From Candidatus Peregrinibacteria bacterium CG_4_9_14_0_2_um_filter_41_14 (GTDB lineage: Bacteria; Patescibacteriota; Gracilibacteria; UBA1369; UM-FILTER-41-14): 30,937 nt of DNA. This document shows positions 16,959 through 25,553 of the stretch, piece after piece; position 1 is the stretch's first letter; every line of letters begins with the position of its first letter. The notes below the pieces were generated by a model, which saw only the letters and a list, made by a program, of their open reading frames with translations, was not told the DNA's origin and made no database searches. Location of the stretch: the NCBI GenBank assembly GCA_002788755.1, contig PFRW01000065.1, forward strand, positions 1 through 30,937. The letters are read 5' to 3'. The position numbers and the translations under genes were made by a program.

Positions 16959-17100
16959 TTTTAAATGGAGCCACATCTTTTGATCAAATACCCTTTCTTT
17001 AATAGGACATTTGTGTCCTTTTGCAGAAAAATGATATAGGATTAGGAAATCAAAGTCAGTTATACTAAAATTTTCATGAGTACTTTCTAGCAACAAAAAA

Positions 17101-17295
17101 ATGACGCTTCAATTTGGCAATACTTGGTGGGGGCACAAATGGGTAGATTCAATTGCTGATTGTTCTTGTCCGGATTGGGCTCCGTATTGCAAACACATTC
17201 CGCCATTATTTATTTAATAGCAAATGAAATCGATCGAAATCCATTTTTAGTCTTTTCTTTGCACAAAATGAACATTTTTTCCGAATTGGCAGGTA
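17101..17295 (+). pseudogene. SWIM zinc-finger protein remnant
   Basis: The ATG at 17101 gives MTLQFGNTWWGHKWVDSIAD, the usual N-terminus of SWIM proteins that accompany SNF2 helicases. It is joined at once to the SWIM zinc finger DCSCPDWAPYCKHI, so the region normally between them is deleted. After CKHI the frame breaks. The family continuation AIIYLIANEIDRNPFLVF, SLHKMNIFSELAG is found in the next frame from 17202. The original frame stops at TAA 17215-17217. The remnant then runs straight into the SNF2 remnant. It is not expected to make a functional protein. Confidence 0.85.
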
Positions 17296-18886
17296 GCACT
17301 CGGAAATCAAAAAATATCTGCTAAAGAATTTAAAAAATTGGTAGAGTCACAAAGCGGTATCGTAAAAATAAAAGATCAATTTGTTTATTTAAATGAACAA
17401 GAAATACAAAGAATTCTAAAGAATCTGGAAAAAGAACCTCGATTGTCCGCACAGGAAAAGCTTCAAACCGTGCTCTCTAATGAATATAAAGGAACTGGAA
17501 TTACTTTAGACAATGAGCTTCCAAAACTGATTAAAACTTTCTTAAAAACGAAAAAAGTTGTGGCACCAAAAGAATTAAACGCTCATCTGCGTCCATATCA
17601 ACAAAGTGGATTTGAATGGTTATACAAAAACACACAAATCGGTTTTGGAAGCTTGATTGCTGACGATATGGGACTTGGGAAAACTATTCAGGTTATCACC
17701 CCTCTTTTGCAGATGAAAAATGAAAACAAACTGAAAAAAACTCCTGCGTTAGTAATCCTTCCTACTACATTGCTTACAAACTGGAATAAAGAAATTGAAA
17801 AATTTGCACCAAATCTACGGATTCACACCTTTCATGGCGCACAAAGAAAATTGGAAATAAAAAATATTGATGTTTTGCTTACGACTTATGGACTCGTTCG
17901 CCGTGATATTGAAATATTTCAAAAAGCTTCATGGACAAGCGTTATTTTGGATGAAGCACAAAACATTAAAAACACTTTTACAGAACAAACAAAATGCATT
18001 AAAAAACTCAAATCACATACTCGCATTGCAATGACCGGAACACCTGTAGAAAATCGCTTAACAGAATATTGGAGCATTTTTGATTTTCTTAATAAAGGCT
18101 ACCTTAAAGGGATCGATAATTTCAAAAAAGAATTTGCGATTCCCATTGAGCAAAATCGAGACCATAAGATTCTGGAACATTTTAAGAAAATCACTTCGCC
18201 ATTCATTCTTCGCCGCTTGAAAACCGATAAATCAATCATCTCGGATTTGCCAGATAAAATCGAATCAAATCAGTATTGTGAGCTTACGAAAGAGCAAGCG
18301 GCATTATATCAAAATATTATGAATCAAACGATGAAAGCAATTGAAGAAACAGAAGAAGGCATAGCCAAAAAAGGATTAGTACTGAAACTTATCACGAGCC
18401 TCAAGCAGATCTGCAATCATCCGGCACACTTCTTAAAAAAGAAAGAGGTTTCTCCTGATTTATCTGGAAAAACCAAAATGCTTATGGAACTTTTAGAAAC
18501 AATTTATGAAAACGAGAAAAAAACGAGACGAAATGGTGGATCAATTTCAAATACAGCCATACATAAAAACAATGATTCTTTCGCTAAAGGCCGGTGGAAC
18601 GGGACTCAAGCTTACGGCTGCACAAAATGTGATTCATTTTGATCTCTGGTGGAATCCTGCCGTAGAGGCTCAGGCTACAGATCGAGCCTACAGAATTGGC
18701 CAACAGAAAAATGTTATGGTACATCGACTCATTACAAAATCGACATTTGAAGAGAAAATCGATCAGATGATTAAGGACAAAAAAGAATTAGCAGATTTAG
18801 CTATTTCAAAAGGAGAAAAATGGATTGGAGAATATTCAAACAAAGAATTGCGAGAGTTGTTTGCGCTAGAGCAAAAGAAATATTGA
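17293..18886 (+). pseudogene. SNF2-family helicase pseudogene (two lesions)
   Basis: The frame begins inside the helicase (VALGNQKISAKEFKKLVES), lacking the N-terminal part. It then shows intact helicase motifs: ADDMGLGKTIQ (Walker A), LTTYGL, ILDEAQNIKN (Walker B, DEAQ), MTGTPVENR and the SPFILRRLKTDK hinge. After ETIYENEKK (about 18523) the frame ends in unrelated residues. The family sequence resumes in another frame as KKRDEMVDQFQ, LSLKAGGTGLKLTAAQNVIH and QATDRAYRIGQQ to TGA 18884-18886. About 50 or more residues holding motif IV are missing between. These would normally translocate on DNA or remodel complexes; this copy is dead or gives two partial products. Confidence 0.9.
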
Positions 18887-18906
18887 ACTATTTACTAGTG
18901 TTTGCA

Positions 18907-19131
18907 TTACAGCTTCTTCAAAAACTCAACTCGCAAAACCATCATCGAACCGTTAACTTTTCCTTCAACCTCTTCTTCGTTATCTGTTAAACGGATTTTC
19001 ACCTTTGTACCACGTTTAATTGTAGGTGCCCCCTTTGGGCTTAAATCTTTAATCACACTTACAGAGTCACCATCATTTAGCTGATTACCATTACTATCTT
19101 TAACTACCAAAGCATCATTTCCCATATCCAT
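18907..19131 (-). CDS. PhnA-like (YjdM C-terminal domain) protein
   Basis: About 74 residues matching the C-terminal domain of PhnA/YjdM: VVKDSNGNQLNDGDSVSVIK, DLSPKGAP, IKRGTKVKIRL and the end GSMMVLRVEFLKK. The N-terminal zinc ribbon present in the E. coli-type protein is absent. PhnA was named for a link to phosphonate use but is not a phosphonate enzyme of known action; the role of the domain is unknown. I choose ATG 19131 because homology starts there; an upstream ATG at 19179 would add 16 hydrophobic residues with no match. The gene points toward the SNF2 remnant. Confidence 0.72.
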   Translation of the reverse strand: MDMGNDALVVKDSNGNQLNDGDSVSVIKDLSPKGAPTIKRGTKVKIRLTDNEEEVEGKVNGSMMVLRVEFLKKL

Positions 19132-19226
19132 GTTAATATAATTAAGAGTAATTACATTAATAATAAACCTATTCGACATCGCTGTCTAACTACTTTATAA
19201 TCAAGCCTCAAAAATAAATATGTTGC

Positions 19227-20786
19227 ATGAAAACAGAAATAAATTCAGAGTTTGCCGAAGCGCTAGAATTAATGGAAGACAGTGCTAAATTGCTTTTTAT
19301 AACCGGACGGGCCGGCACCGGTAAATCAACTCTCCTTCAATATTTTCGTAAAAATACTAAAAAAAACATGATCGTCCTCGCCCCAACAGGCGTAGCCGCT
19401 TTAAACGTGCAAGGGCAAACCATCCATTCCTTTTTCGGCTTCCCTCCACAAATAACACTGGAACAAGCTTGCAAAGAACATCCATTTGACCAACTAAAAA
19501 GCACCATCACCAAACTCGATCTCATCATCATTGATGAAGCCTCCATGCTCCGCGCCGACTTACTAGACACAATTGACCAAACCCTAAGACAGTACGGCAA
19601 CAAAGACAAACCATTTGGCGGCATTCGCATTGTCTTAATTGGTGACCTCTACCAACTACCGCCCGTGTTAACCAGCTACGAAAAAAACGAATTTCTCCAA
19701 CAATATGCCAGCCCCTATTTTTTTGATGCCAAAGTTTTTCAACAGTCCGAATACGCCATCATCGAACTCGAAAAAATCTACCGCCAAAAAGACCACGACT
19801 TTATCGAACTACTTAATGCCATTCGCTGTAACCAAGTAGGGGAGCAACACATGTCCAAACTTAATCAACAACTAAAAAAACAAAAGGCCGCCCACAAAAA
19901 AGCCAACGAAATCACTCTTTGCCCAACCAACATTGCCGTCAACAACATTAACCAAACCCAACTTAATGAATTAAGCGGCGACAACATCAATTTAAACGGC
20001 AAAACCGCTGGTGACTTTCAAAGACAACTCCCCACCGACCTCAAACTGCAACTTAAAATCGGCGCCCAAATTATGCTAGTCAACAACGACGCCGCCAAAC
20101 GCTGGGCCAACGGCAGCATGGGCACAATTTTAGACTATCGCTGGTGCAACAACAAAGAATGCCACATCCTCGACATTAAGCTTTCCAACGGCATAAACGT
20201 TGAAGTTCCCCCATACACATGGGAAACAAACAACTACTACTACGAACCGGAAACCGAAAGCATCGAAGCCGAATGCCTCGGCTCCTTTACCCAATACCCC
20301 GTCCGCCTAGCCTGGGCCGTCACTATCCACAAAAGCCAAGGCAAAACCTTCGACCAAATCGTCATCGACATTGGCCAAGGCGCCTTTGCTCACGGCCAAG
20401 TGTATGTTGCCCTCAGCAGATGCACCAGCCTACAAGGCCTAATCCTGCGCAAACCAATTCTCAAACACCACATTAAAAGCGACCCACGCATCCAAAGTTT
20501 CTTAAACGGCCAAGCCCTAGGCCAACCGTACAAAAGCCTCACCCTACCAGAAAAAATCGACATCATCCAAAGCAGCATCGACTCAGAAGATTTTGTCGAA
20601 ATTAACTACGAAGCAGCCACCGGCAACATGATTAAACGAAAAATTCGCCCATTGTGGATAGGCGAACTAGAATACGAAGGCCGAGAGTACCTGGCTCTAG
20701 AAGTAGAACCAGGCAACCCGGGTGAACAAAGGGTTTTTAGTGTCGATCGAATCATCGATATTACAGCAATTCCTTTGCTAACATAA
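19227..20786 (+). CDS. PIF1-type helicase with C-terminal WYL-like domain
   Basis: A 519-residue superfamily 1B helicase: Walker A GRAGTGKST (27-35), LAPTGVAALN (51-60), TIHSFFGFP, Walker B IIIDEASM (100-107), GDLYQLPPV, and the late motifs AWAVTIHKSQGKTFD and VYVALSRCTSL. PIF1 helicases unwind DNA 5' to 3', including G-quadruplexes and replication blocks. After residue 430 an extra domain follows with VEINYEAATGN, IRPLWIGE and RVFSVDRIIDI, the pattern of WYL ligand/nucleic-acid-sensing domains. That suggests activity controlled by a nucleotide or DNA signal. The 3' end overlaps the convergent S-layer-type gene by 26 bases. Confidence 0.9.
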   Translation: MKTEINSEFAEALELMEDSAKLLFITGRAGTGKSTLLQYFRKNTKKNMIVLAPTGVAALNVQGQTIHSFFGFPPQITLEQACKEHPFDQLKSTITKLDLIIIDEASMLRADLLDTIDQTLRQYGNKDKPFGGIRIVLIGDLYQLPPVLTSYEKNEFLQQYASPYFFDAKVFQQSEYAIIELEKIYRQKDHDFIELLNAIRCNQVGEQHMSKLNQQLKKQKAAHKKANEITLCPTNIAVNNINQTQLNELSGDNINLNGKTAGDFQRQLPTDLKLQLKIGAQIMLVNNDAAKRWANGSMGTILDYRWCNNKECHILDIKLSNGINVEVPPYTWETNNYYYEPETESIEAECLGSFTQYPVRLAWAVTIHKSQGKTFDQIVIDIGQGAFAHGQVYVALSRCTSLQGLILRKPILKHHIKSDPRIQSFLNGQALGQPYKSLTLPEKIDIIQSSIDSEDFVEINYEAATGNMIKRKIRPLWIGELEYEGREYLALEVEPGNPGEQRVFSVDRIIDITAIPLLT

Positions 20787-22137
20787 TTAACTTAGCTACC
20801 TCCGCCCGATTAGGTACATCATTAGGACGGAATGTTTGGAATTCAGCATCACCAGTAATTAAACCTAATTTCTTAGCTAAAGCAATTGCCCCTACATGTG
20901 GATTGCCCAAATCTACATCCACAAACGGGCTTTCGGTTACTGCTGTGTCATCTAAGTTTAAAACATCAACAATCAACTGAATTAACTCCGCTCTTGTAAA
21001 TGCTTTACCAAATTCAGCATCATCATTGAGCGCTAAATCTACTTCAGCTAAAATGTCATTATCCAAAAGATCCGCGAATTGTTCCTTTAATACTAACGCA
21101 TGCCGCTTAGCCCAATGCTCACTAACTGTCTTAGCTTCCGGTTTTTCCTTTAACAAACACTCTACCACAAATTTAACACTTTCCCCAAATCGAACCTCAT
21201 TACCCGGTCTAAATTCACCAAGAGCATTACCATCGGCATCTTGATAACCCGTAACACAACTTTCCGAATTCATTTGATCCACAAAACTAAAATACCAATC
21301 TTCATCATCAGTATCTTTAAATGGAATCACACCGGCTTTAAACTTACTTAAGCGCGCTTTGTGTTTAATCTTTTCCATCCTTTCCAATAACTTTTCAGCT
21401 TTATCATCATCTTCAACGTCTAATACTGATTCAACATCATCAATAACTTCAGACTCATCTAAGCCACTAAAGTTATAACCTGCAAAATCATCAAGCAAAG
21501 CACTAACTTCGATGCCGGCCTTATCTGCCAACTTTTGTAAACGCAGCTTAATTTTAACATTACGATCTTTATCATCATTTGAAAGACGATCTTCAACATG
21601 CTGTTCAACCTTTGCCTTTAACTCAGTAAAACAATCATCAAACTGATCATGCTCCGATTCAGATACACATTTTCCAAACTCACGACCAAACTTAGCTTGA
21701 TCACTATCAGAACGAATATCTTTACCCTTAGCATAACCCAAAGCATGTCTTGCCTGTTCTAGCAAATGCTTAGCCAATCGTGAATCACCGGCCAACAATG
21801 CCGCATCAGCATCATCCATCAATTTTTGCGCTTCTTCTAAACGCACTAACGCTAAGGAAACATCTTTGCCTTCCGCTTGCTTAGCTTCAATAACTAATTT
21901 TGCCTTTTCCATCAATAATTTAACATTACCAACTCTGGACTCCGAGTCCACTTCTGACTCCGAGTCCACTTCTGACTCCGAGTCCACTTCCGACTCCGAG
22001 TCCACTTCTGACTCATTATCCTCACCATCATCGAATGTTACAAATGATGCACTGGATCCACTAACTGAAATAACTGAAAATGTTGTTAAAACAACAAGAG
22101 CCAAAACCGCAAACGAAACTTTTCGAGTTTCAAACAT
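20761..22137 (-). CDS. Secreted S-layer-homology (SLH) domain protein
   Basis: A 458-residue exported protein with an N-terminal signal (KVSFAVLALVVLTTFSVISV), an acidic low-complexity stretch of ESEVDS repeats and a helical middle. The C-terminus has SLH-type sequence: FTRAELIQLIVDVL, SPFVDVDLGNPHVGAIALAK, GLITGD and FRPNDVPNRAEVAKLI. An earlier degenerate unit reads GYQDADG, EFRPGNEVRFGESVKFV. SLH domains bind cell-wall polymers or sit in surface layers. I choose ATG 22137 over an upstream ATG (22176) because it gives a normal signal peptide and leaves a TATAAT box (22165-22170) upstream instead of inside the gene. Confidence 0.85.
   Translation of the reverse strand: MFETRKVSFAVLALVVLTTFSVISVSGSSASFVTFDDGEDNESEVDSESEVDSESEVDSESEVDSESRVGNVKLLMEKAKLVIEAKQAEGKDVSLALVRLEEAQKLMDDADAALLAGDSRLAKHLLEQARHALGYAKGKDIRSDSDQAKFGREFGKCVSESEHDQFDDCFTELKAKVEQHVEDRLSNDDKDRNVKIKLRLQKLADKAGIEVSALLDDFAGYNFSGLDESEVIDDVESVLDVEDDDKAEKLLERMEKIKHKARLSKFKAGVIPFKDTDDEDWYFSFVDQMNSESCVTGYQDADGNALGEFRPGNEVRFGESVKFVVECLLKEKPEAKTVSEHWAKRHALVLKEQFADLLDNDILAEVDLALNDDAEFGKAFTRAELIQLIVDVLNLDDTAVTESPFVDVDLGNPHVGAIALAKKLGLITGDAEFQTFRPNDVPNRAEVAKLIMLAKELL
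21938..22009 (-). repeat. Four 18-bp tandem repeats in the SLH gene
   Basis: Four consecutive copies of an 18-base unit (+ strand GACTCCGAGTCCACTTCT, one copy with C for the last T), encoding ESEVDS in the mature N-terminus. The near-identity of the copies suggests recent slippage or unequal recombination, so length variation between strains is likely; multiples of 18 keep the frame. Confidence 0.92.
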
Positions 22138-22164
22138 AAGAAAAAAATAAATAGTAATCAAAAA

Positions 22165-22170
22165 ATTATA
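22165..22170 (-). promoter_or_regulatory. Candidate -10 box for the SLH gene
   Basis: TATAAT on the - strand, 27 bases before the chosen ATG at 22137. It would give a leader of about 20 bases and supports the start choice. Confidence 0.45.
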
Positions 22171-22269
22171 ACACATTTGCGCACTTTACGCAACCGGCTA
22201 CAGTTCAAAGGCTTTTAAAATTCAACAATCAATAGTAAAATACAAATATATCAAAATAAATTAATAAAA

Positions 22270-22686
22270 ATGAAAAAACAACTGCCATACCTATTTGGTT
22301 TAATTGGCCTAGTTTGCCTCGGTCTAACCTTCTTTTTTGCATACACACAATATCAATTCACACATAGTGCCATCCTTACCAATGCCGTATATACGCATAT
22401 AGATAAAATTCAATCCAACCAAAATACAAAAAATCCTGCATACCAACCAGTTGCCACATACAAAGATCAAGAGGGAAACGAACACACAATTAACTCCCTG
22501 GTTACCAGTTACAACCCCCAAGACGACCTCATTGGCAAAGAAGTAAAAATCTATTTTGAAGCGGCAAACCCAAGTAAAGCCGTAATTGCCGGCATATGGA
22601 ATTTATGGGGCGCTTCCATCACATTTTTAATCATCAGTATTATTTTCCTTATTGCCGGTTATTACACAAGCAAACAAACGGTTTGA
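22270..22686 (+). CDS. DUF3592-like small membrane protein
   Basis: 138 residues with a membrane helix at each end (about 7-26 and 113-133) and a beta-rich soluble part between. The middle contains NPAYQPVATYKDQEGNEHTI and the following GKEVKIYFEAANPSKAVI, the pattern of DUF3592 domains (Y.P...Y.D..G, then G..V.V.Y.P.NP..A). Such proteins are widespread and of unknown function. The gene ends in TGA and is 62 bases before the next small membrane protein gene. Confidence 0.7.
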   Translation: MKKQLPYLFGLIGLVCLGLTFFFAYTQYQFTHSAILTNAVYTHIDKIQSNQNTKNPAYQPVATYKDQEGNEHTINSLVTSYNPQDDLIGKEVKIYFEAANPSKAVIAGIWNLWGASITFLIISIIFLIAGYYTSKQTV

Positions 22687-22748
22687 CAAAACTGCTAATA
22701 AAAAGGCCCTTAGCCAATCAAAAATAAATATATTTAATTTTTTTCGTT

Positions 22749-23084
22749 ATGATGCAATTTAATACTACGGGTTTAGGCTCGCTCAATTCTTATGACATGG
22801 TGGCTTTACATCTCCATATGATATTTGTAGGAATCGCATTTTTTGGCTTAATTACAGCTCTTATTTGGCTATTTAAACACGCCAATAAAAACCAAATTAA
22901 GCAAGTGTGCATTTGGTCATTAGTTATCGGGATTTTAGGTGTGTTAATTACAGCACCATTTGCCTTTAGCGGGTGGCAAGCACATCGCCAAATTGGCACA
23001 AACAAAATTGACCAAAAAGAATTCCTTCTCCAAATGCAAGATATGCTGGACGATGAACTATCCACAGATGAAATAACTCAATAA
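22749..23084 (+). CDS. Small two-helix membrane protein upstream of copA
   Basis: 111 residues with two hydrophobic segments (about 20-43 and 54-72), a histidine/methionine-containing first helix (HLHMIF) and an acidic C-terminal tail (MQDMLDDELSTDEITQ). I do not recognise the family. It lies only four bases before the copper ATPase gene and is probably co-transcribed. The His and Met residues in the first helix could suit copper, but this is inference from position. Confidence 0.6.
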   Translation: MMQFNTTGLGSLNSYDMVALHLHMIFVGIAFFGLITALIWLFKHANKNQIKQVCIWSLVIGILGVLITAPFAFSGWQAHRQIGTNKIDQKEFLLQMQDMLDDELSTDEITQ

Positions 23085-23088
23085 TTTT

Positions 23089-25275
23089 ATGAACAATTCT
23101 CAAACTACCCAGCTCAATATTACCGATATGGACTGTGCCGCATGTGTTATGCACATTGAGAAGGCCCTTACAAAACAAAAGGGAATCACCAACGTTAGCG
23201 TCAGTTTTGCCACCAATAGCGCCACAATCACCCATAACGGCGAGCAGATTAGTCCCGAAGCAATCGTTCAAACAATTAAGAAGGCCGGCTACACCGCAAC
23301 GCCCATGGTAGCCGAACACCACAACCATGAACATCATGACCATAGTGCTGCCGAAGGTAGCACTATGCTTCAACAAAGATTATACAAACTAATAACCGCC
23401 ATTTTTCTTTCGGCAATTATTTTTGCATTAATGTTTTTTATTGATGTACCGGAAGAACAAACATTAATACTCATTACCGCCCTGTTAATCCTAATTTACC
23501 CAGGTAATGAATTTTTTAAACGCGGCATCCCCGGACTTCTCAAAGGCTCACCGGGTATGGACACCCTAGTTGCTCTCGGCACCGGCACCGCCTTTATCTA
23601 TTCAACCTACAATATTCTCTTTACCACATCCAAAACCGAATACTTTATGGATGTTGCCATTATCACCACATTTATTTTACTCGGTCGTTATCTCGAAAAT
23701 CGCGCTAAAAACCAAGCAAGCGCCGCCATAAAAAAACTACTCGAACTATCGGCAAAAGTTGCTCACAAAATTATTGGTAAAAATCAAACCAAAAACATTG
23801 CCGCCGACACCGTCGTTATTAACGATAAACTACTTGTTAAACCGGGCGAAAAAATTCCTGTCGATGGTCTGATTTTTGAAGGTACAGCCACAGTCAACGA
23901 ATCCATGGTTACCGGCGAAAGTATTCCTTCTGACAAACAAACCGGCGACAAAGTCATTGGCGCCACCATTAACGGGAACACCAGCTTTAAAATGCGCGCC
24001 GAAAAAGTAGGCAAAGACACCCTCCTTGCCCATATTATCGAACTCGTCAAAGTTGCCCAATCCACCAAAGCACCAATCCAAAAATTAGTCGACTCAATTG
24101 CCGGCTATTTTGTTTGGGGTGTGATTGCAATCGCTCTTATTACCTACACAGCCTGGCGTTTTTACAGCGGCGAACCCGATTCCGCCCTAATTGCAACCGT
24201 AGCCGTACTTATCATTGCTTGCCCATGCGCCCTTGGCTTAGCCACACCAATCTCGATTGTTGTTGGATCCGGCAAAGGTGCCTCACTAGGCATCCTTCTC
24301 AAAAACCCGGAAAGTCTCGAAATCATGCACAAAGTCACCGCTATCTGTTTCGATAAAACCGGTACAATTACCCAAGGCAAACCCGCGGTCGAACAATTCG
24401 CTTCACTAGCAGGGGATAAAGCCGAGAATCTCAGCATCGCCTTAACACTAGAAGAACATTCCGAGCACCCAATTGCCAAAAGCATTATCAATTTTGCCAA
24501 AGACCAAAAGATTAAAAACCAAGACCTATCGGATTTTAAAGCGATTACTGGTTTAGGCGTTACCGGCATCATTGCCAAAACGACTTACCACTTAGGTAGT
24601 ATAAAATACCTAGAAAATCTAAAAATCGATCTCACTGCTCATCAAGCCAAACTCGATAAACTTCAACAAGACGGCTACACTCTAATTATACTAGCAAACG
24701 ACAAAACCCCTTTAGCTTACTTTGGCATCCGTGATCAAATTAAAGACACTTCCACAGCTGCCATTCAAACGCTTAAAAAAATGAAAATTAAGCCCATTAT
24801 GCTAACAGGCGACAACCAAACAGTTGCCAATGCCATTGCCAAAGAAGTAGGCATAGATGAAGTTCACGCCGGCATTTCGCCAACCCAAAAAGTCGCCCTA
24901 ATTAAAGACCTGCAAAAACAAGGACATATTGTTGCCATGGTTGGTGACGGTATTAACGACAGCCCCGCCCTAGCCACCGCCAACGTTGGTATTGCCATGG
25001 GAACCGGCACCGATATTGCCATCGAAAGCGGCGACCTCATCCTCGTTAAAGGCGACCTAGCCAAAGCCATCGAAGCGATTCAACTGTCCGAAGCAACCCT
25101 CAAAAACATTAAACAAAACCTTTTCTGGGCCTTTATTTACAATACAATTGGCATTCCTATTGCCGCACTCGGGTTATTAAATCCGGCCATTTCAGCACTT
25201 GCTATGGCATTTTCATCCGTCTCTGTTGTCGTAAATGCACTGCGTCTCAAAAGATTTAAGCCAAAATCATCATGA
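23089..25275 (+). CDS. copA: Cu(I)-exporting P-type ATPase
   Basis: A 728-residue P1B-1 ATPase that pumps Cu(I) out of the cytoplasm. It has one N-terminal heavy-metal domain with MDCAAC (C16, C19) and a His-rich linker (EHHNHEHHDH, 76-85). The actuator motif is TGES (275-278), the membrane metal site CPC (378-380), the phosphorylated Asp is in DKTGT (D422), SEHPIAKS gives the HP motif, and GDGINDSPALA the hinge. Near the end, helix 8 carries MAFSS followed by VVVNALRL, typical of Cu(I) rather than Zn/Cd pumps. It overlaps the rhodanese gene by ATGA. No copper regulator is seen nearby. Confidence 0.95.
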   Translation: MNNSQTTQLNITDMDCAACVMHIEKALTKQKGITNVSVSFATNSATITHNGEQISPEAIVQTIKKAGYTATPMVAEHHNHEHHDHSAAEGSTMLQQRLYKLITAIFLSAIIFALMFFIDVPEEQTLILITALLILIYPGNEFFKRGIPGLLKGSPGMDTLVALGTGTAFIYSTYNILFTTSKTEYFMDVAIITTFILLGRYLENRAKNQASAAIKKLLELSAKVAHKIIGKNQTKNIAADTVVINDKLLVKPGEKIPVDGLIFEGTATVNESMVTGESIPSDKQTGDKVIGATINGNTSFKMRAEKVGKDTLLAHIIELVKVAQSTKAPIQKLVDSIAGYFVWGVIAIALITYTAWRFYSGEPDSALIATVAVLIIACPCALGLATPISIVVGSGKGASLGILLKNPESLEIMHKVTAICFDKTGTITQGKPAVEQFASLAGDKAENLSIALTLEEHSEHPIAKSIINFAKDQKIKNQDLSDFKAITGLGVTGIIAKTTYHLGSIKYLENLKIDLTAHQAKLDKLQQDGYTLIILANDKTPLAYFGIRDQIKDTSTAAIQTLKKMKIKPIMLTGDNQTVANAIAKEVGIDEVHAGISPTQKVALIKDLQKQGHIVAMVGDGINDSPALATANVGIAMGTGTDIAIESGDLILVKGDLAKAIEAIQLSEATLKNIKQNLFWAFIYNTIGIPIAALGLLNPAISALAMAFSSVSVVVNALRLKRFKPKSS

Positions 25276-25549
25276 AATCAATCAACGTAACTCAACTATT
25301 TGCATCGATGTTCGCTCGACCAACGAGTACAACACTGTTCGTATCAACAACACAAAAAACATTCCCATAGACCAAATAATCGCCCACAGGGACGAACTAA
25401 GTAAATACGATACAGTCTACATAAATTGTGCCAGTGGCATGCGCAGCTCTAGCGCCTGCCTAGCTCTTACACAAATGGGTCTAACAAACGTCGTAAATGT
25501 AGAAGGGGGAATAGGCGCTTGTTTAAACGCCCAACTCCCCCTAACTTAA
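25235..25549 (+). CDS. Rhodanese-like protein, probably frameshifted at its 5' end
   Basis: The rhodanese fold is clear: ICIDVRSTNEYNTVRINNTK, IPIDQI and the active-site loop CASGMRS, with the sulfur-carrying Cys at residue 65 of the frame from ATG 25235. This frame starts inside copA and gives an odd N-terminus. In another frame, the ATG that overlaps the copA stop (25272) encodes MKSINVTQLF, just how rhodanese domains of this type begin. I infer that the original start was 25272 and that a short deletion with frameshift around 25295-25305 separated it from the rest. Such proteins move sulfane sulfur or reduce thiosulfate-type substrates, and the link with copA suggests metal or redox stress. 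Confidence 0.7.
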   Translation: MHCVSKDLSQNHHEINQRNSTICIDVRSTNEYNTVRINNTKNIPIDQIIAHRDELSKYDTVYINCASGMRSSSACLALTQMGLTNVVNVEGGIGACLNAQLPLT

Positions 25550-25553
25550 ACGC

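Noticed and set aside
16956..16968. Palindrome CCATTTTAAATGG as a tRNA terminator
   Set aside because: No loop and no U-run; it overlaps the mature CCA end, so it is more likely coincidental.
17101..18886. Active defence system built on SWIM and SNF2 proteins
   Set aside because: Both genes carry deletions and frameshifts and no nuclease or methylase partner is adjacent.
16884..18910. Integrated element with att repeats at tRNA-Asn
   Set aside because: I looked for a second copy of the tRNA 3' end near the far edge of the SNF2 remnant and saw none, and there is no integrase gene. Only the composition supports transfer.
21938..22009. CRISPR-like repeat array
   Set aside because: The units are directly adjacent without spacers and are in frame inside a coding gene.
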